From Turbatrix aceti (taxonomy: Eukaryota > Nematoda > Chromadorea > Rhabditida > Panagrolaimidae), in contig OZ017766.1 of assembly GCA_963969345.1 (NCBI GenBank), positions 5,084,001-5,148,000 on the forward strand: a DNA stretch of 64,000 nt, given 5' to 3'. Each line of letters starts with the position of its first letter. Positions within the stretch are counted from its first letter, which is position 1. Under the pieces are notes generated by a model. That model ran no database searches. It saw nothing but the letters and a program-made list of their open reading frames with translations, and had not been told where the DNA came from. Made by a program: the position numbers and the translations under genes. Positions 10,662-22,400 of this stretch are shown in pieces.

Positions 10662-13205
10662 TCACAGAAACGGTTCAAGGTTGAGTTCGAGAGCAGAGCA
10701 CGGCATGACGAGCGCAAAGTTGGTGATGACTTCGGGGTGGAGGATACCGAAGACCCCGACGACTTCTTCGGGGGTATCTGGCTGGGGTCCTGTGATAACG
10801 ACTTGCGCGCAGCGACCGGGGAAGAATGATGGGTCTGGAAAAATAAATCAACATAAAAAAAGAAATTCATAAAAAATATGAATTTAAAAAAAAGAGAAAT
10901 TTTTTGTAAAAAGAAAATAATTTTATTTTTTTGTAAAAAGAGAATAATTTTATTTTTATGAAAAAAAATGAAATAAAAATTTTTTTTATAAAAACAATAT
11001 TTTTTTATTATTAAAATTTTTTAAATTTCAATTTAAAATTTTTTTTAAATCAACAAAAATGCCCACCTTGATGCTCACGAATGTAGTACCCCCGACCAGT
11101 CTTAGCCTTGAAATGGTAATCCAAAAGCTCCATGATTCGATCCAAAAATCCGTGAATAACTTCGAATCCACCGGTTTTGCTGTAATAAAGAGCCCCTAGG
11201 TGACGCTGATTCCGTGAATTCGTATCCGTAGACGTGTCCTTGAAGATGACATCCTGTACTTCAAAAATCTTGAGTGGCAGTGGCATGTCTTTGTTGTACG
11301 ACAGCGTTTTGAGCAGTCCCGGCACCAGCGCATTTCTTGCGACCTGGAATTCACTGGTTTTGGGATTCGAAATTTTGACCAGATTTTCGATAGCATCCGG
11401 CTTTCTGATTTTGCTCGTGACGTCATCGGTGGAGCAGAGCGCAAAGTTGAGCACTTCGGTCCAGCCGGCAGCCACGACACCGCTTCGCAGCTGTTCCGAG
11501 AGTTTGTTGAGCGCGAAGGGCTGCGCTACGGTATGCGCTTCCGGCAACTGGAGCACAATGTTGTTGAAGCCGTACGCGAGGCCGACGTCTTCGGCGATGT
11601 CGCATTCGTGAAGGATGTCGTGTCGCGTCGGGGGCACCGTGATATCCAGGAGATCGGCGTCGGTCGCAGAGCGCTGACAAGTCAAAGACATGCGCTCGAG
11701 CAGCGACTGAATCGTGCCAGCGTCGATGGCAAGGCCAATCTTTGTGTTGATATTTTTGACGCTCACGGATTGTTGGCGATAAGGCAGCTCGGGGAAGACG
11801 TGAATCTTGCCATCAGGGTATTGGATTTTGACGGGTTCAACGCTAAATAACGTTCCAATGATTTTTAAATTAAACAAAAAATATTCCTTAAAATCAAATT
11901 TTTTAGTAACAAAAATAGAAAATACCATCGGATTTTTGATCAAAATAAAAAAGAGGCTTAAATTTAAAGCAGCATAAAACGGAACAAAACTGGAACAAAA
12001 TTTGTCATGCACGAAAATTAGACACTAAAAATAACACCAAAAACAGGTTTTGAAAAGTAACGCATTGCACCTAAAGCAAACGTAACAAAATAAGCGCCAA
12101 AAATGTTATTCCTAAAATTCTGAAAACGAAAAGTAACAAAAAAACAGTCAAAAAATGTTATTCGCTAAATATTGAAAACAAAAAGAAACAAAAAATAGTC
12201 AAAAAATGTTACGCACAAAAATCGGAAAATCAAACGTAATATTTTTGTGACTCTAAAATGTTATTCCGCGCACATTGTTATTCTCAAAATCTAACCAAAA
12301 ATTACCTTTTCCAGTAGAAATCCGTTCAAAAAAAAAGTTTTTGAGCAAAAACTCACGTGTAAGCCTTTTTGCAGTAACCCGAGAACATGGTCACAATAGT
12401 GTCCAGAACCACCTTTGCCTTCTTCAGATCGGTAGCCGTGACTTCAATTAGGATATTCTTGGTGTCAAGCGTGATCTTTGAATGATCGCCGTTGATGATC
12501 GGTGGCAGCGAACAGACGACGCCTTTTGAATCGTAGATCACCGGGTAGAGCGGTTTATCCCGAATAATCGGCAGGAATTCCCTGAGATGGAGGTCCTTCT
12601 CGTAGAATTCCATGAGCTCGACCCCATCCATGACCTTGGTCTGGTTGAGTGGAGCAAAGCGGATATCCTTCGGCGGCAGAGCTTTGTACTCAAAAGGCCC
12701 GGTGATCGTATCCAGATCGTGGGTGCCCATGGAAACGAGTGTCCGCTTACGACAAATATTTTGATGGAGTTTGTCCTGGAGGTCGATGAACGACGCGTAC
12801 GAATCTTTGGTCAGCGTGATGCCCCGGAGCACGGCAGCGACGACAAAGCCTCGGACGGTGGAGGTTTCGGGGTGAACGATGAGTCGCTGAAGATGTCCGT
12901 CAGCCGGAAGCGAGACTTCGTACTTGGGAGTTGGAATTTCTTTACGGAAGATTCTCAGCGCTCGGGTGAGGCCTTCGACGCAGAGAAGGTCGTAGCGATT
13001 TGCCGGGATTTCAATCTTGAAGACCTCTTCTCCATTTTCCTGGACAACGTCGTCGACTTCGAGGCCGTAATCGAAGCAGAGTTCGTCGAGTTCTTGATGG
13101 CCTAAAAAATTATTAAAGAAAAAATTTTCAGTGCAGAAAAAACGTACTGTAAGCCCTTCCAAGTTCGGAGTCGAGAAGTCGCTTCTTGACACTGATGGTC
13201 GGCAT
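10662..13205 (-). CDS. FARSB: Phenylalanine-tRNA ligase beta subunit (cytosolic)
   Basis: Four exons in phase: 13205-13148, 13101-12357, 11842-11067, 10834-10662, 583 residues (human FARSB about 589). Forms the alpha2-beta2 PheRS that charges tRNA-Phe in the cytosol; beta carries tRNA-binding and editing modules. Recognised from [11 protein letters not shown] at the N-terminus, [15 protein letters not shown], the B3/B4 region ([32 protein letters not shown]), the helix-turn B5 region ([24 protein letters not shown]) and the C-terminal [14 protein letters not shown]. The ATG directly follows TTTTTTTCAG, so the start codon begins exactly at a 3' splice site: a strong hint of spliced-leader addition. 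Intron 2 (12356-11843) carries a repeat cluster in sense orientation; intron 3 is an A/T tract. Confidence 0.95.
12040..12310 (-). repeat. TGTTAC/GTAACA repeat cluster in FARSB intron 2
   Basis: About four units, oriented so that TTTTCAG and the following GAATAAC read in the sense direction of FARSB. It occupies roughly half of a 514-base intron. Confidence 0.8.
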
Positions 13206-13705
13206 CTGAAAAAAAACAGCGTAAATAACGAAAAATAGTGTGTAGCGCATAAAAAGTAATAAAAACCAAAAAAAAATGTTATTCGCAAAAATCAGAATTC
13301 CAAAAGTAACATAAAAACGAATTTTAATGTTACGCCAAAGTAACAAATTCCTGCGACAAAAAATCGTTATTCGGAAAATTCAGAAAATGAAAAGTAACAT
13401 TTTTTTCTGATTTTTAAAACTTTATCAGTAACATTTTTCTCAAATTTCAAAAAATAGGTATAAAAATGCGAATCCAACGCAAATAATTCCAAATCCACAA
13501 AAACCAAGCTGTTCAACGCTTTATTTACACTTGGAATGCACAACTAAACAAACAAAGCAAATTATCAATATTTAGTAACAAAAATCAACCTGTTTTACCA
13601 AATTGCAAAGAAGAAAGGAAAATATGAATTATATATAAAAATGAAGGCTCAATGTCAAATTTTGGCCAAATCCCCCCAAAATTCAAAAATCAAATCACTC
13701 GTCAT
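13206..13705. other. Short gap between ALG2 stop and FARSB start
   Basis: 500 bases between two genes on the same strand. It contains a TGTTAC/GTAACA cluster at 13240-13440 and A-rich sequence. FARSB's acceptor TTTTTTTCAG ends at 13206. A short collinear gap with a splice acceptor at the downstream start resembles trans-spliced operons; no independent promoter signal was seen. Confidence 0.5.
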
Positions 13706-15317
13706 TCAACGACTCTTCTTTTTGTCTGTCGCTGTCGGTGAGCACAGACGATCGACGATACGCGAAAGCATGTTGGAAAAGGGTTCAATGGCAAATCTAC
13801 TCAGGACACGAATTTTACCATTTCGACCCATTTCATCGACCTTTTCTGGAAATTGTACAGCCTCGAGCATGGCAACGTAGAACGAATACGCATCGGGTGC
13901 ACAGAGGTATCCCGTTCGTCCGTGGACAATGGTCTCCTTTGGTCCACCGGAATCCGTGGCCAGCACGCATCGCTCCATGTACATGGCTTCGATGGGTACG
14001 ATGCCAAAGTGCTCGTTCGTCGGGGTGTAGATGACCATGTTACACCGGCGGAGAAGTTGGATTTTTACGGCATCAGCTGAAAAATGAGGAAATGGTATTT
14101 GGAAAATAAAAAAAAATAAATGTGTCGTAAATACTTTGCAGCATGTCAAACGTAACAGAAAAGACATAAAAATGTGTTACTCGCAAAAATCGGATTACAA
14201 AAAGTAACATTTTTGGGCAAACAAATGTTATTCGGCGTAACATAATAAAAACTCAAAAAATGTTATTTTTAGTTTTTAGATTTTTGCGAATAACATTATT
14301 TGGCGCATTTTATGTTACGTTTGGCGTGAATTCAAAAAATGTAATTTCAACGGAAAGTAACATTTTTGCGCACTTTCAATGTTATTCATCACCAATTTCC
14401 ATTCAAAAAACTCACAAGGACTCTTGACGAAAGCCACTTGTTCCTTCGGAATTCCGAGCTTCTCAACATCCGACACCAGCTTGGTGTAGTGAGAAATATT
14501 CTCGCTGTTGAGCTTGTCATAGCCGCCGGCGATGACCAAGAAACACTTTGCGAACGTTGCTTCGTCGAGTTTATCGTGGAGCTTGGCAAAAGCCTCCAAG
14601 GCGAGTCCAATGTTCTTCTTGACTTCGAATCTATTGATGGAGAGAAAAACGTGCTCCGCTTCGTCCGGAACAATGTCAAGCTTGACGACCGGTGACTTGT
14701 CAAAAAACTCGCAGTTCAGCGTGGGATAGAGAATGTGAAGTTCGCGATCCGCAAGGCAGCGAAAAGTCTCGCGTACGACAGATTCGGTGAAGCGACTGTT
14801 CACGCAGATAACGTCTGCGCAACTCGTCGACCACGCTTCAAAATAGTCGAGGAAGAGGCGGTAGACGCGTTTCGGGAGAGATTGCCGCTGGGTTAGGAGC
14901 TGATCCGGGAAGTGGCAGTAGAAAAGAACCTTTGCAGACGAGAAAAGCTTGAGCAACGGCACAGGCGCCGAGATCTGATCCACGAAGATAAGATCCACAT
15001 CTGTGGTGAAGCAGACGATGAGTGCTGCGATGCAGAGACGGATATAAGCCATCAGAGCATGTCCATAACCAAAAATGGATCGAGGGAGGATGTCAATCTT
15101 CTGGACATCTAAAATCCCCCAAAAAAATTCAACATGCAAAAAACTGTCCATAAAACCCACCAAAATCCAAGACATCGGAAAAGCAGTGATCTCGGCTGAA
15201 TTGATTAGTCACAAAGCGGACTTCGTGTCCACGTTGACGTAGAGAGACTGCCGCATCGACGACCAGCCTTTCGGCACCACCGATGCCCAAGTCTGGATGC
15301 AGGAAAATTACCTTCAT
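13706..15317 (-). CDS. ALG2: Alpha-1,3/1,6-mannosyltransferase ALG2
   Basis: Three exons in phase: 15317-15161, 15108-14416, 14076-13706, 406 residues (human 416). Adds the second and third mannoses to dolichol-linked oligosaccharide on the cytosolic ER face. GT4-fold signatures: N-terminal FLHPDLGIGGAERLVVDAA, which also gives the start; FLSINRFEVKKNIGLALEAF at the beginning of the sugar-nucleotide half; and the C-terminal YTPTNEHFGIVPIEAMYMER followed by SGGPKETI, where the E-x7-E pair (EHFGIVPIE) is intact. Ends in a basic KKKSR tail, possibly the ER-retention type. It lies head to head with the small mitochondrial-type gene at 15756, and ALG6 of the same pathway is 17 kb downstream. Confidence 0.95.
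14150..14400. repeat. TGTTAC/GTAACA cluster, inverted arrangement, ALG2 intron 2
   Basis: Units in both directions: antisense-type GCAAAAATCGG at about 14180 and sense-on-plus TTTTTAGATTTTTGCGAATAAC at about 14270, so the two halves can pair with each other. It fills most of the 339-base intron. Confidence 0.75.
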
Positions 15318-15755
15318 GGTTGTAGGGAAAAAATACGGTAGCCTAGGTGCGATAAAGCATGAAAAAGCCACGTACCTTGTCAAAAATAAGCCAAGGAGAG
15401 GAAAAAATAAACAAAATCCAGACGAGAACACTTTGCCAGAAGTGTTACGATGACGCCCGAACGCTTTTCACGCTAGCGTATGCCTCTGTGCGTCGCTTTT
15501 TTCTTGCCTGGAATTTTGCGTGTGCTTTTTGTGCGTTTTCTCAAATGTTGGACTCGTGAATTTTTATTACGTTCGATTTGTTTCCTGTTATTCGTTGTTA
15601 TACACGGTGCTATGATTCATGATTGATTCACTCGGGATGATTAAAACGAGTGATTAGGTGTTATAATGACTAGCGCGATGTCGAATGGCGTGTAGCGATT
15701 TGTTAATCACCCGAATCAATCACATGTCAGCTTTTTTTTTTCTTGTAGGACGACG
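15318..15755. promoter_or_regulatory. Bidirectional promoter region, ALG2 / small mitochondrial gene
   Basis: 438 bases between divergent starts. An imperfect inverted repeat lies at 15621-15642 (GATTGATTCACTCGGGATGATT shortened) and 15705-15721 (AATCACCCGAATCAATC). TTTTTTTTTCTTGTAG ends at 15748, eight bases before the plus-strand ATG, and is a probable trans or 5'-UTR acceptor. No TATA box is convincing. Confidence 0.45.
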
Positions 15756-16073
15756 ATGAAGGCTGTCCGCGCTCTGTCTCGTCTCTCGGTTCTGCGCCGT
15801 CCGATCGCGCCCCGCTTCGAGTCCCGGCGTCTCGCCCACGACGATCACGCAGACCATAACCCGGGACCTCCCGTCACGCTCGACTCCCTCCCGGTCCCGA
15901 CCCAGCAGTACCACGTCGTCTACAACGAGCTCCAGTCCAAGTTCAACGTCTACCTGGCTGTCTCGGCTGTCGTCTTCGTCATCAGCTTTGGCCTCGCCAT
16001 CGCCGACGACGTCTTCATCTACGAAGCCATCCGCACGCCCCAGAGCTACCGCAACCGCAACAAGGCCCAGTAG
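15756..16073 (+). CDS. Small mitochondrial-type single-pass membrane protein
   Basis: Single-exon gene of 105 residues. The N-terminus (about residues 1-28) is rich in Arg, Ser, Ala and Leu with no acid, like a mitochondrial presequence (MKAVRALSRLSVLRRP). Then comes a His/Asp-rich linker, LDSLPVPTQQYHVVYNELQS, one hydrophobic helix at about residues 69-85 (YLAVSAVVFVISFGLAIA), and a hydrophilic tail. The layout and the LPVP-x-QxxYNxxLxxKFN segment resemble the short 'deltamethrin resistance' proteins of arthropods and small respiratory-complex subunits, but I cannot make a firm assignment. Predicted place: inner mitochondrial membrane. High codon GC content and a short 5' leader after TTGTAG suggest strong expression. 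Confidence 0.7.
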   Translation: MKAVRALSRLSVLRRPIAPRFESRRLAHDDHADHNPGPPVTLDSLPVPTQQYHVVYNELQSKFNVYLAVSAVVFVISFGLAIADDVFIYEAIRTPQSYRNRNKAQ

Positions 16074-16305
16074 CCTGTCCTCGAGGTGATGATGATGTGA
16101 TTACGACCCCTCTCCATAGGCTTTGTGTTGACTCAAAAAAGTCATAAGTGCATTCGTGCTCTTTTCTTTCCTTGTCGAAATAGACTTTTTTCGAGGTTTT
16201 CTTTCACAATTTTTTCGAGGATAGATCATCTTTATTAGGAAGGACGGAAAACAAGGGAGCCTAATTTTTCTTCGAAAGACAAAAAGCGCCGGGATTTGTT
16301 GGGTT

Positions 16306-19254
16306 TCACGTTGTAAAGGAAAGCACGAAGGCCTCCTCCGGACCGAGACGTATTTCACGCGGTGAAAGATCGACAGCGTCTCCCACAGCGAAAGTCGTTG
16401 CCCTCGAGCTGGCAACGATGACCCTTGCCCACGGCAGTGAGCGTTGCTCGGTGATGGGTGGCAGGTCGGCAAGCGTGACAAGCTGGGGCAGGGATGCAAA
16501 GTTGACGACAACCAGCACGGATTCTTGGCAGTCGGTTGTAGCGTTGTTGAGAGAAGGAAAACGGATAAGAGCGAATGCACGATTCGCGATTTTGCCAATG
16601 TAAGTTTCGCCGTTGACGAGGACGTCCTTGGAGTGCCGCAGGGCGGTGAGCGTGGAGATGGTCTTGAACTGGCTTCGATCACGGCCGCTCTGCACGGCGA
16701 CGTTGATCGAGCTGTAGTCCGCGTTGGGACCGGATGAGGTGTTCGGCGCGATCGACGAAAAACCGGCATTCTCGGTGTCGTCCCATTGCATGACGCCTCG
16801 CTGCGGGTAGGCCTAAAAAACGATGTACGCGTAAGGTGGGAATAAAATATTTACATAAAATGGTAAGGTTCAAAAATTGGAAATAACATTTTTTGTTCAA
16901 AAATCGCAAAAAAAATATTACTTTTGAAAATCAGATTTTCTGAAATAACATTTTTCAAAGTATTTTTGTTACTTTTCATTATTAGAATTTGGTGCATAAC
17001 ATTTTTTTGTCAAAAAATTCAAAAAATGTTACTTTTCGGATTTTCATGAATAACATTTTTGGATGTTTTTTTGTTACTTTTCAAAATCCAAAGTTTGTGA
17101 GTAACATTTTGTGATGTTTTCAATGTTACTTTTCATGGTTTGTTTACTTTTTTTATAACTTTTTTACGCCAGTATTTTTTCAAATCCAAAAAAAACTCAC
17201 AAAATTACCGGTATCTTCGAGACCAATTTCATCACCGTAATAAATGGTGACAAGTCCTGGTAGCGTGAGCTGAACAATCGAAATCAACTCGGACTGTACA
17301 CGACTTCGTACCCTCGTGGTAACGCGTGAAACTCCGGCGTCGCTGAGTAACCAGACGGGCTTGACACCCGAATAGGTATGAAAGAGCAACAAGTCGGAGA
17401 GTATCTCGTTGAAGCAGCCGGCTACACTCGAGTCACTCTTGTAGCAGATGTCGTTATTCGTCGCGACCCTCGTCAATTCGGTGTTGACGATAGCGTCGAA
17501 GTCGGCGTCTTCCTGGAGCAGTTGTTTGTGCTCTTCTTTGATTGGTTCAGGTGAAGCGATCAGGAGTCTGAAATTTTTTTGGTGAAAAAAAAAAAAAAAA
17601 GAAAAAAAAAAAAAAAAAGTAAGGAAGAAAAAAAGAAGAAAAAAAAGATAAAAAAAAAGAAAGAAAAAAGAAGAAAAAGAAAAAAAAGTAAAAAAAAATT
17701 TTTTTTTGAACAAACTGACATTTCCTTGCCCTCGGCACCAACGCTATCGGCGGCGTATTCGTTGACGTGTCTCCTGACCTGTCGAAGAATCTTCGCAACC
17801 TCAGGCCAATCCGCCTGTTTGCCATCCAACGAGCGCGCAAGGTGTTCGACGTTTCCGAGGTTGAAACCATCGATGCCCTGGTCGATCCAGAATGACAGAG
17901 CATTCTTGACTTCCTTGGACACGCCCTCAACCCGCCAATTGAGAATTGGCAGGTCCGGACGATCTTTGACGTGGAAATACAGGATGGAAGAATTACGATA
18001 CGTGCTTACGAACGCGGATGGCTGAACGTTCCGCTTCCAGTAGTAGTAACTGGAGTACTGGGCGTTTTCGGCGAGGGAGCCCTTGGCCGAGCGCTGGAAC
18101 CACTCATGGCTCGACGACGTCGCAACTAGCGGTAGATCGATCATGATTTTGAGTCCTGGAAGGAAATGGGATCAATCGCGAAAAATTATTATAATAAACC
18201 AAGTTTTTGTACGATTTTTGGAGTAACATTTTTTGACGTCTAATATGTTACGTTTTGTGCGCTGAATAACATTTCAAGGTTGCAAAAGTGTTACTAATAG
18301 TTTTCAGATTTTTGAGAGTAACACTTTTGTAGTTGTTCAAATGTTACTCCGAATAATATTTTTTTTCGAAAGAAAATGTTATTTTTTTATTTTCAGATTT
18401 ATAAGAGTAACATTTTTTTATTCTTTTTTTACAATAAAATGTTACTTTTGGTTTTCAGATTATTCCGGTTTTTTAATTTTTTTTTGATTTTTTTATTTCT
18501 TTTATTAAAAAAATTTTTTTTTATGTTTGTGTTACTTCCGATGTAGCATTAAAAATGTTCAGAATATTGTGCTTAAAAATGTTTGTGAAATATTTTTTTA
18601 CAAAAATTTAGTGCGATTCAAAATTTTTTTTTACTTAAAAAATGTTCAAAAAAGACACGTACCTGCCCTGTGCACAGCAGCAATGAGCAGTCGAGCCTGT
18701 TCAAAGCCTCCTGCATCGTTGTCAGCGTTCTTGAACTCCAGCACCCCGATTCCACTGGGTTCGGTCAGGAGAAATGGTCTCGGATAGACAATGTCCACGC
18801 CGAGTTTTTTGAGATACGATAGATGTCTACTGACACCCTTGTAATCGCCGTTGCCATCCGACGATGAATCCTGGAACGACGGCACCCACAGCTGGTAGAT
18901 GACAGCCCCTGACCACCACCTCGGATACACGGGCGTGCATTTTGGAGAGAGAAAAATCAAATACAAAAGTATGAAAAGAAGCAGGAGGAACAACAGACAA
19001 CAGAGTATGGCAAGGCACCATCTGAGACGACGCCAGAACGGCTTGTCTCGGTAGTAGGCGAGGTTGCGACCCGTGTAGGGAACTTCTGGGGGCGAGGTTG
19101 GGAGGAGGCGTTCTGAGGGAGGGTGGGGCGGGGGCAGGGCTGACGGCTTCGGGGGCTCTGAGGAAAGAGAGTTGCCTTCTATCGCGTGGATGTAGGATTC
19201 TGTCTTGTGGCCTCGTTCTATGGCACGACGTCCATCGCCGCCGCTGGGTCCCAT
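16306..19254 (-). CDS. 4F2hc/SLC3A2-like amino-acid transporter heavy chain
   Basis: Four exons in phase: 19254-18663, 18155-17720, 17567-17201, 16812-16306, 633 residues. Type II membrane protein: cytosolic Pro/Ser-rich N-terminus, one long Leu/Ile/Cys helix (about 18950-19030 in DNA), then an extracellular alpha-amylase-fold ectodomain starting WWSGAVIYQLWVPSFQDS. Family segments: YLKKLGVDIVYPRPF, GLKIMIDLPL, GIDGFNLGNVEHL, YYGDEIGLEDT, RGVMQWDD. In active GH13 maltases the third segment reads DGFRxD; here Arg and the nucleophile Asp are replaced by Asn and Gly, so glycosidase activity should be absent. That matches heavy chains that escort SLC7 light-chain transporters to the plasma membrane. 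The NHTS-type segment is also altered (ATSSSHEWF). The expected Cys for linkage to the light chain may be the one in SPKCTPVYPRWW, just after the membrane. Confidence 0.9.
16870..17160 (+). repeat. TGTTAC/GTAACA cluster in 4F2hc intron 3
   Basis: Four to five units reading in plus orientation, antisense to the host gene; fills most of the 388-base intron. Confidence 0.8.
17580..17706. repeat. Polypurine (A/G) tract filling a 4F2hc intron
   Basis: About 125 bases of almost pure A with scattered G on the plus strand, i.e. an uninterrupted T/C tract in the gene's sense direction. It is essentially the entire 152-base intron 17719-17568, with donor GTCAGT and acceptor TTTCAG. Such a tract may form triplex structures or serve as an extended polypyrimidine tract. 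Confidence 0.8.
18215..18480 (+). repeat. TGTTAC/GTAACA cluster in 4F2hc intron 1
   Basis: Four units in plus orientation, antisense to the host gene, including GTTTTCAGATTTTTGAGAGT followed by AACAC at about 18300-18325. Confidence 0.8.
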
Positions 19255-19314
19255 GGCGTGAGGTATGCCGGTGGAGACGTTAATAAAATCTGTAATTATT
19301 TTTTTGAAAAACGG

Positions 19315-19435
19315 TTTCGACACGAATGTTTTACGGTAAAAAAATGGTCTCGACACGAATGTTTTGTATGGTCTCGACACGAATGTTTCACAAACTTTCA
19401 AAAAAATGTCGGAAAATGTCTTGACACGATTTTTT
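19315..19435. repeat. Tandem CGACACGAATGTTT repeats upstream of 4F2hc
   Basis: Three near-identical copies of (T)C-T-CGACACGAATGTTT at about 19317, 19352 and 19374, plus a weaker TTGACACGATTTTTT at about 19422. They lie 60-170 bases upstream of the 4F2hc ATG and could be promoter binding sites or a local microduplication. The minus-strand translation repeats TFVSRP. Confidence 0.7.
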
Positions 19436-22400
19436 CTAAATCAGTGTGAAAAGCTGAAGAGTAATTATGCTCATTAGTAATAATTTTGCAGAAATGAAAG
19501 TACTATGACAGACTGGAAATTTTAGCGACAATTCATGACACATTGTCAAAATTGAAAAGCTCGAAAAATTCAGTTGGTGCTAAATATGTGGTTGCTGGTT
19601 GGTTGACTAGTTGGTTAATGGTAATCCCTTTTCAAGTTTGTCAACATTAAATTGAGAAGAAAAAAAAATCAGTTCAGTTTGTATGGTGCTTGCATAAGGG
19701 ATTTCAGTGGTTTGCCTCCATCATCCACACACACATTCACGCGTGTATGTGCGCAAGCAAGCGTTTGTTTATGTTTTCACAGTCAGAGAGAGTATTTATA
19801 AATACATATTTGGTAGAAAAAGTAGCCATCCATCTTTGCATTTTATCCGTAAAAGGAAAAAGAAAGGTGCAAAACATTCATTAAAAGCGTTAATCGAGTA
19901 CGACTTATTATAGTAAGGTGTAGAACAAATAACGTCAGACTATAGAAATTGGGAGGAAATTTGGACAGAGAGAGCGAGGGGGGTTGAATAAAATCCACGG
20001 CAAAAAAATATTATACTACTTCATCAACGTATTTTTTCAAACAAAAAATGTGCTGGTGAATGAATAACACTTTCGAGGGCATATCACGTTACATTGTGCA
20101 AATGTGTTAAAAAAATGAAGATAATAAAACAAAAAAAACTAACGGATACGTTGCGAGTATAAATTTTATAAATAAAAAAAAACACTTTCAAAAAAAAAAT
20201 GTGTGTGGATAACATTTTTTGGTTACAAATTCTGTTATTTCATGTGCGCCGAATAAGATCCAAAAACCGCAAAAAATGTTACGTTTTTGTAGACGATCAG
20301 ATTTTTGAACGTAAATAACCGTTTTTATTCCTGCTGCGCAAAAATTATACCTTTCGTGGTCAGATTTTTAAAGATAATATATTTTTCCGTTCTACTTTTG
20401 TTACTTTAATTGCGCATTGGAAATAAAATATCAATTACATTAAAAAAAACAAAAAAAGAACGAAAATCCATAATTTCTTTCTATTTTTTGACTAACAAAA
20501 TTTTATATCTAGAATTTATGTCTTTCGGAGAAAAACGAACATGGCAATAATTTTAGATATATAAATGTTCAAAAATTTATTCTGAACGAAAACACAAGCC
20601 CGGCACGTCTCGGCACGTTTAATTTTTGCCATAAATAATCACAGCAAAAACAGAAGGAGGAGTTTCACCCGGAAATAGCCACCGTGGTCGGTCATTAGAT
20701 ACTTTGCATATTTTAATTTCCTCTTACAACAGTGATTATGGCACGAAAACGGGTTCTCTCGACTTTAAATGTCTTGCGAAGAGCCATAAAACCTTCAAAA
20801 GCAACCAACGGTCCTTCTGGCATCGTAAAAAATGGCTTCCAACTGAGTACACAGTTGTTGAAATGTCTATGAATCTGTCTTTTTTTTCGGAGGGGTACAA
20901 AAACTAAAAATGCAAGAGCACCAGTTTTTTCATACATATCCTAGGATATCGGGCAATTTTGTTGGAGGCAACAATTTTGTTGTTGCATGCGACACATGCA
21001 TCATGGAGAGAGGGTCCTTGTTTGGTGGTTGTTGGGGGGAAGATAGATGAATGGGAAGCAAGAGAAGGGACAAGAAAGAAAACAAAACAACAGCGTAAAA
21101 TCAAATACGCGACAAATGGGGGATCGTTCGCCCCCCTGGCCGTGTCGTCGCTTGACTGACGCGTGGTTGCAACAACTTAGTCAGTACGTGTGTCACGTCT
21201 CACTCACGCCTGCCTGCCTGCCTGCGTGCCTCGAGCGTCGTTGATACGTCTTACAAAGGCCGATCGAGGCCAGGAGCAGCCAGCATCGACCTATGAGCCC
21301 GGCCAGGGCGGGGTAGGGGGCGAGATAAACAACTTGCCTTGAGCACATGCGTGGAAGACAAAAAAGAAGTTTTTTTTCGGTACAATGAACATATTTTTTT
21401 CAACTTTTTTGTCTCAGAAAATCATCGGTGGTGACATTTACACCTGATCCACGTATGTACACGTACAAAAATTTTCATCATGAAAAAACGTGCATTAAAG
21501 ATTTTTCTTTTCTGTGTTTTTTTTGGAAAGAAAATCACAAAACACAACAAAAGACAACTGTTAGGGGCCATTAGCAGGGTAAACGACGATATAAAAAAAA
21601 TTTACGAGCACAACAAAAAAAAGTTGAAATACTCGGATTGCAAACAAAAACTATTAGAAGGGATGTATAATATGCAATCGATCACCCAGGGTAAAACAGG
21701 CACAGGAGTTACGAGGAAATCGACTGGATGATGATTTTTAAGTACAGTTCGCATACATAATTTATGCGTGGCGCTGAAAGGGCAGAAGTCAACAGTCATC
21801 GATGCTCCTCCTTCCACAACAACAGCCACATCAATATAATGATCGACGACGACGGCAGGCAGATCTACAGGGCTACAGGATGCAATAAATGCACTTGGGA
21901 GTTGTGATGAGAGCTTATACATAAATAAATAATTGCAGCAAAAACAGCTTTTGGAAAAAAAAAAGTTGTAAATTTTTTTCTCATTTTGAAAACGATAAAA
22001 ATTTTTATTGCTATTTTTTTGTTCAAATGGATTAAAAATGGCTACAAACTTTTGGGTAACTCAAAAATTGTAAAATTGTCGGATGGCTATCGAAAGTTGT
22101 ACCGACAGTATGCGTGCAACATGCGCATTTTTATGGCGCGTACAGAAAATATAAAAAAGTGTCAAATTGGTATGCAGCATCATAACACATACAGATACAT
22201 AGTTTTCTGAATGACCGTAAAAAATGAAAAAAATTACGGTCATTCATCAAATTTTGACATCTGAAAAATGTACATACACGCCAACAACTTTGAAACATTT
22301 TTTAAATGTGCTGCAAACTTTTTACATTCATTCTTCTGATACATTTTTTTACTGTCGATTGGAAAAAAAGATTACTGGTAGTAATTACGGAACAATGCAC

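Noticed and set aside
17547..17930. Phe-rich minus frame and its Lys-rich plus counterpart
   Set aside because: Both are translations of the polypurine intron tract in the 4F2hc gene.
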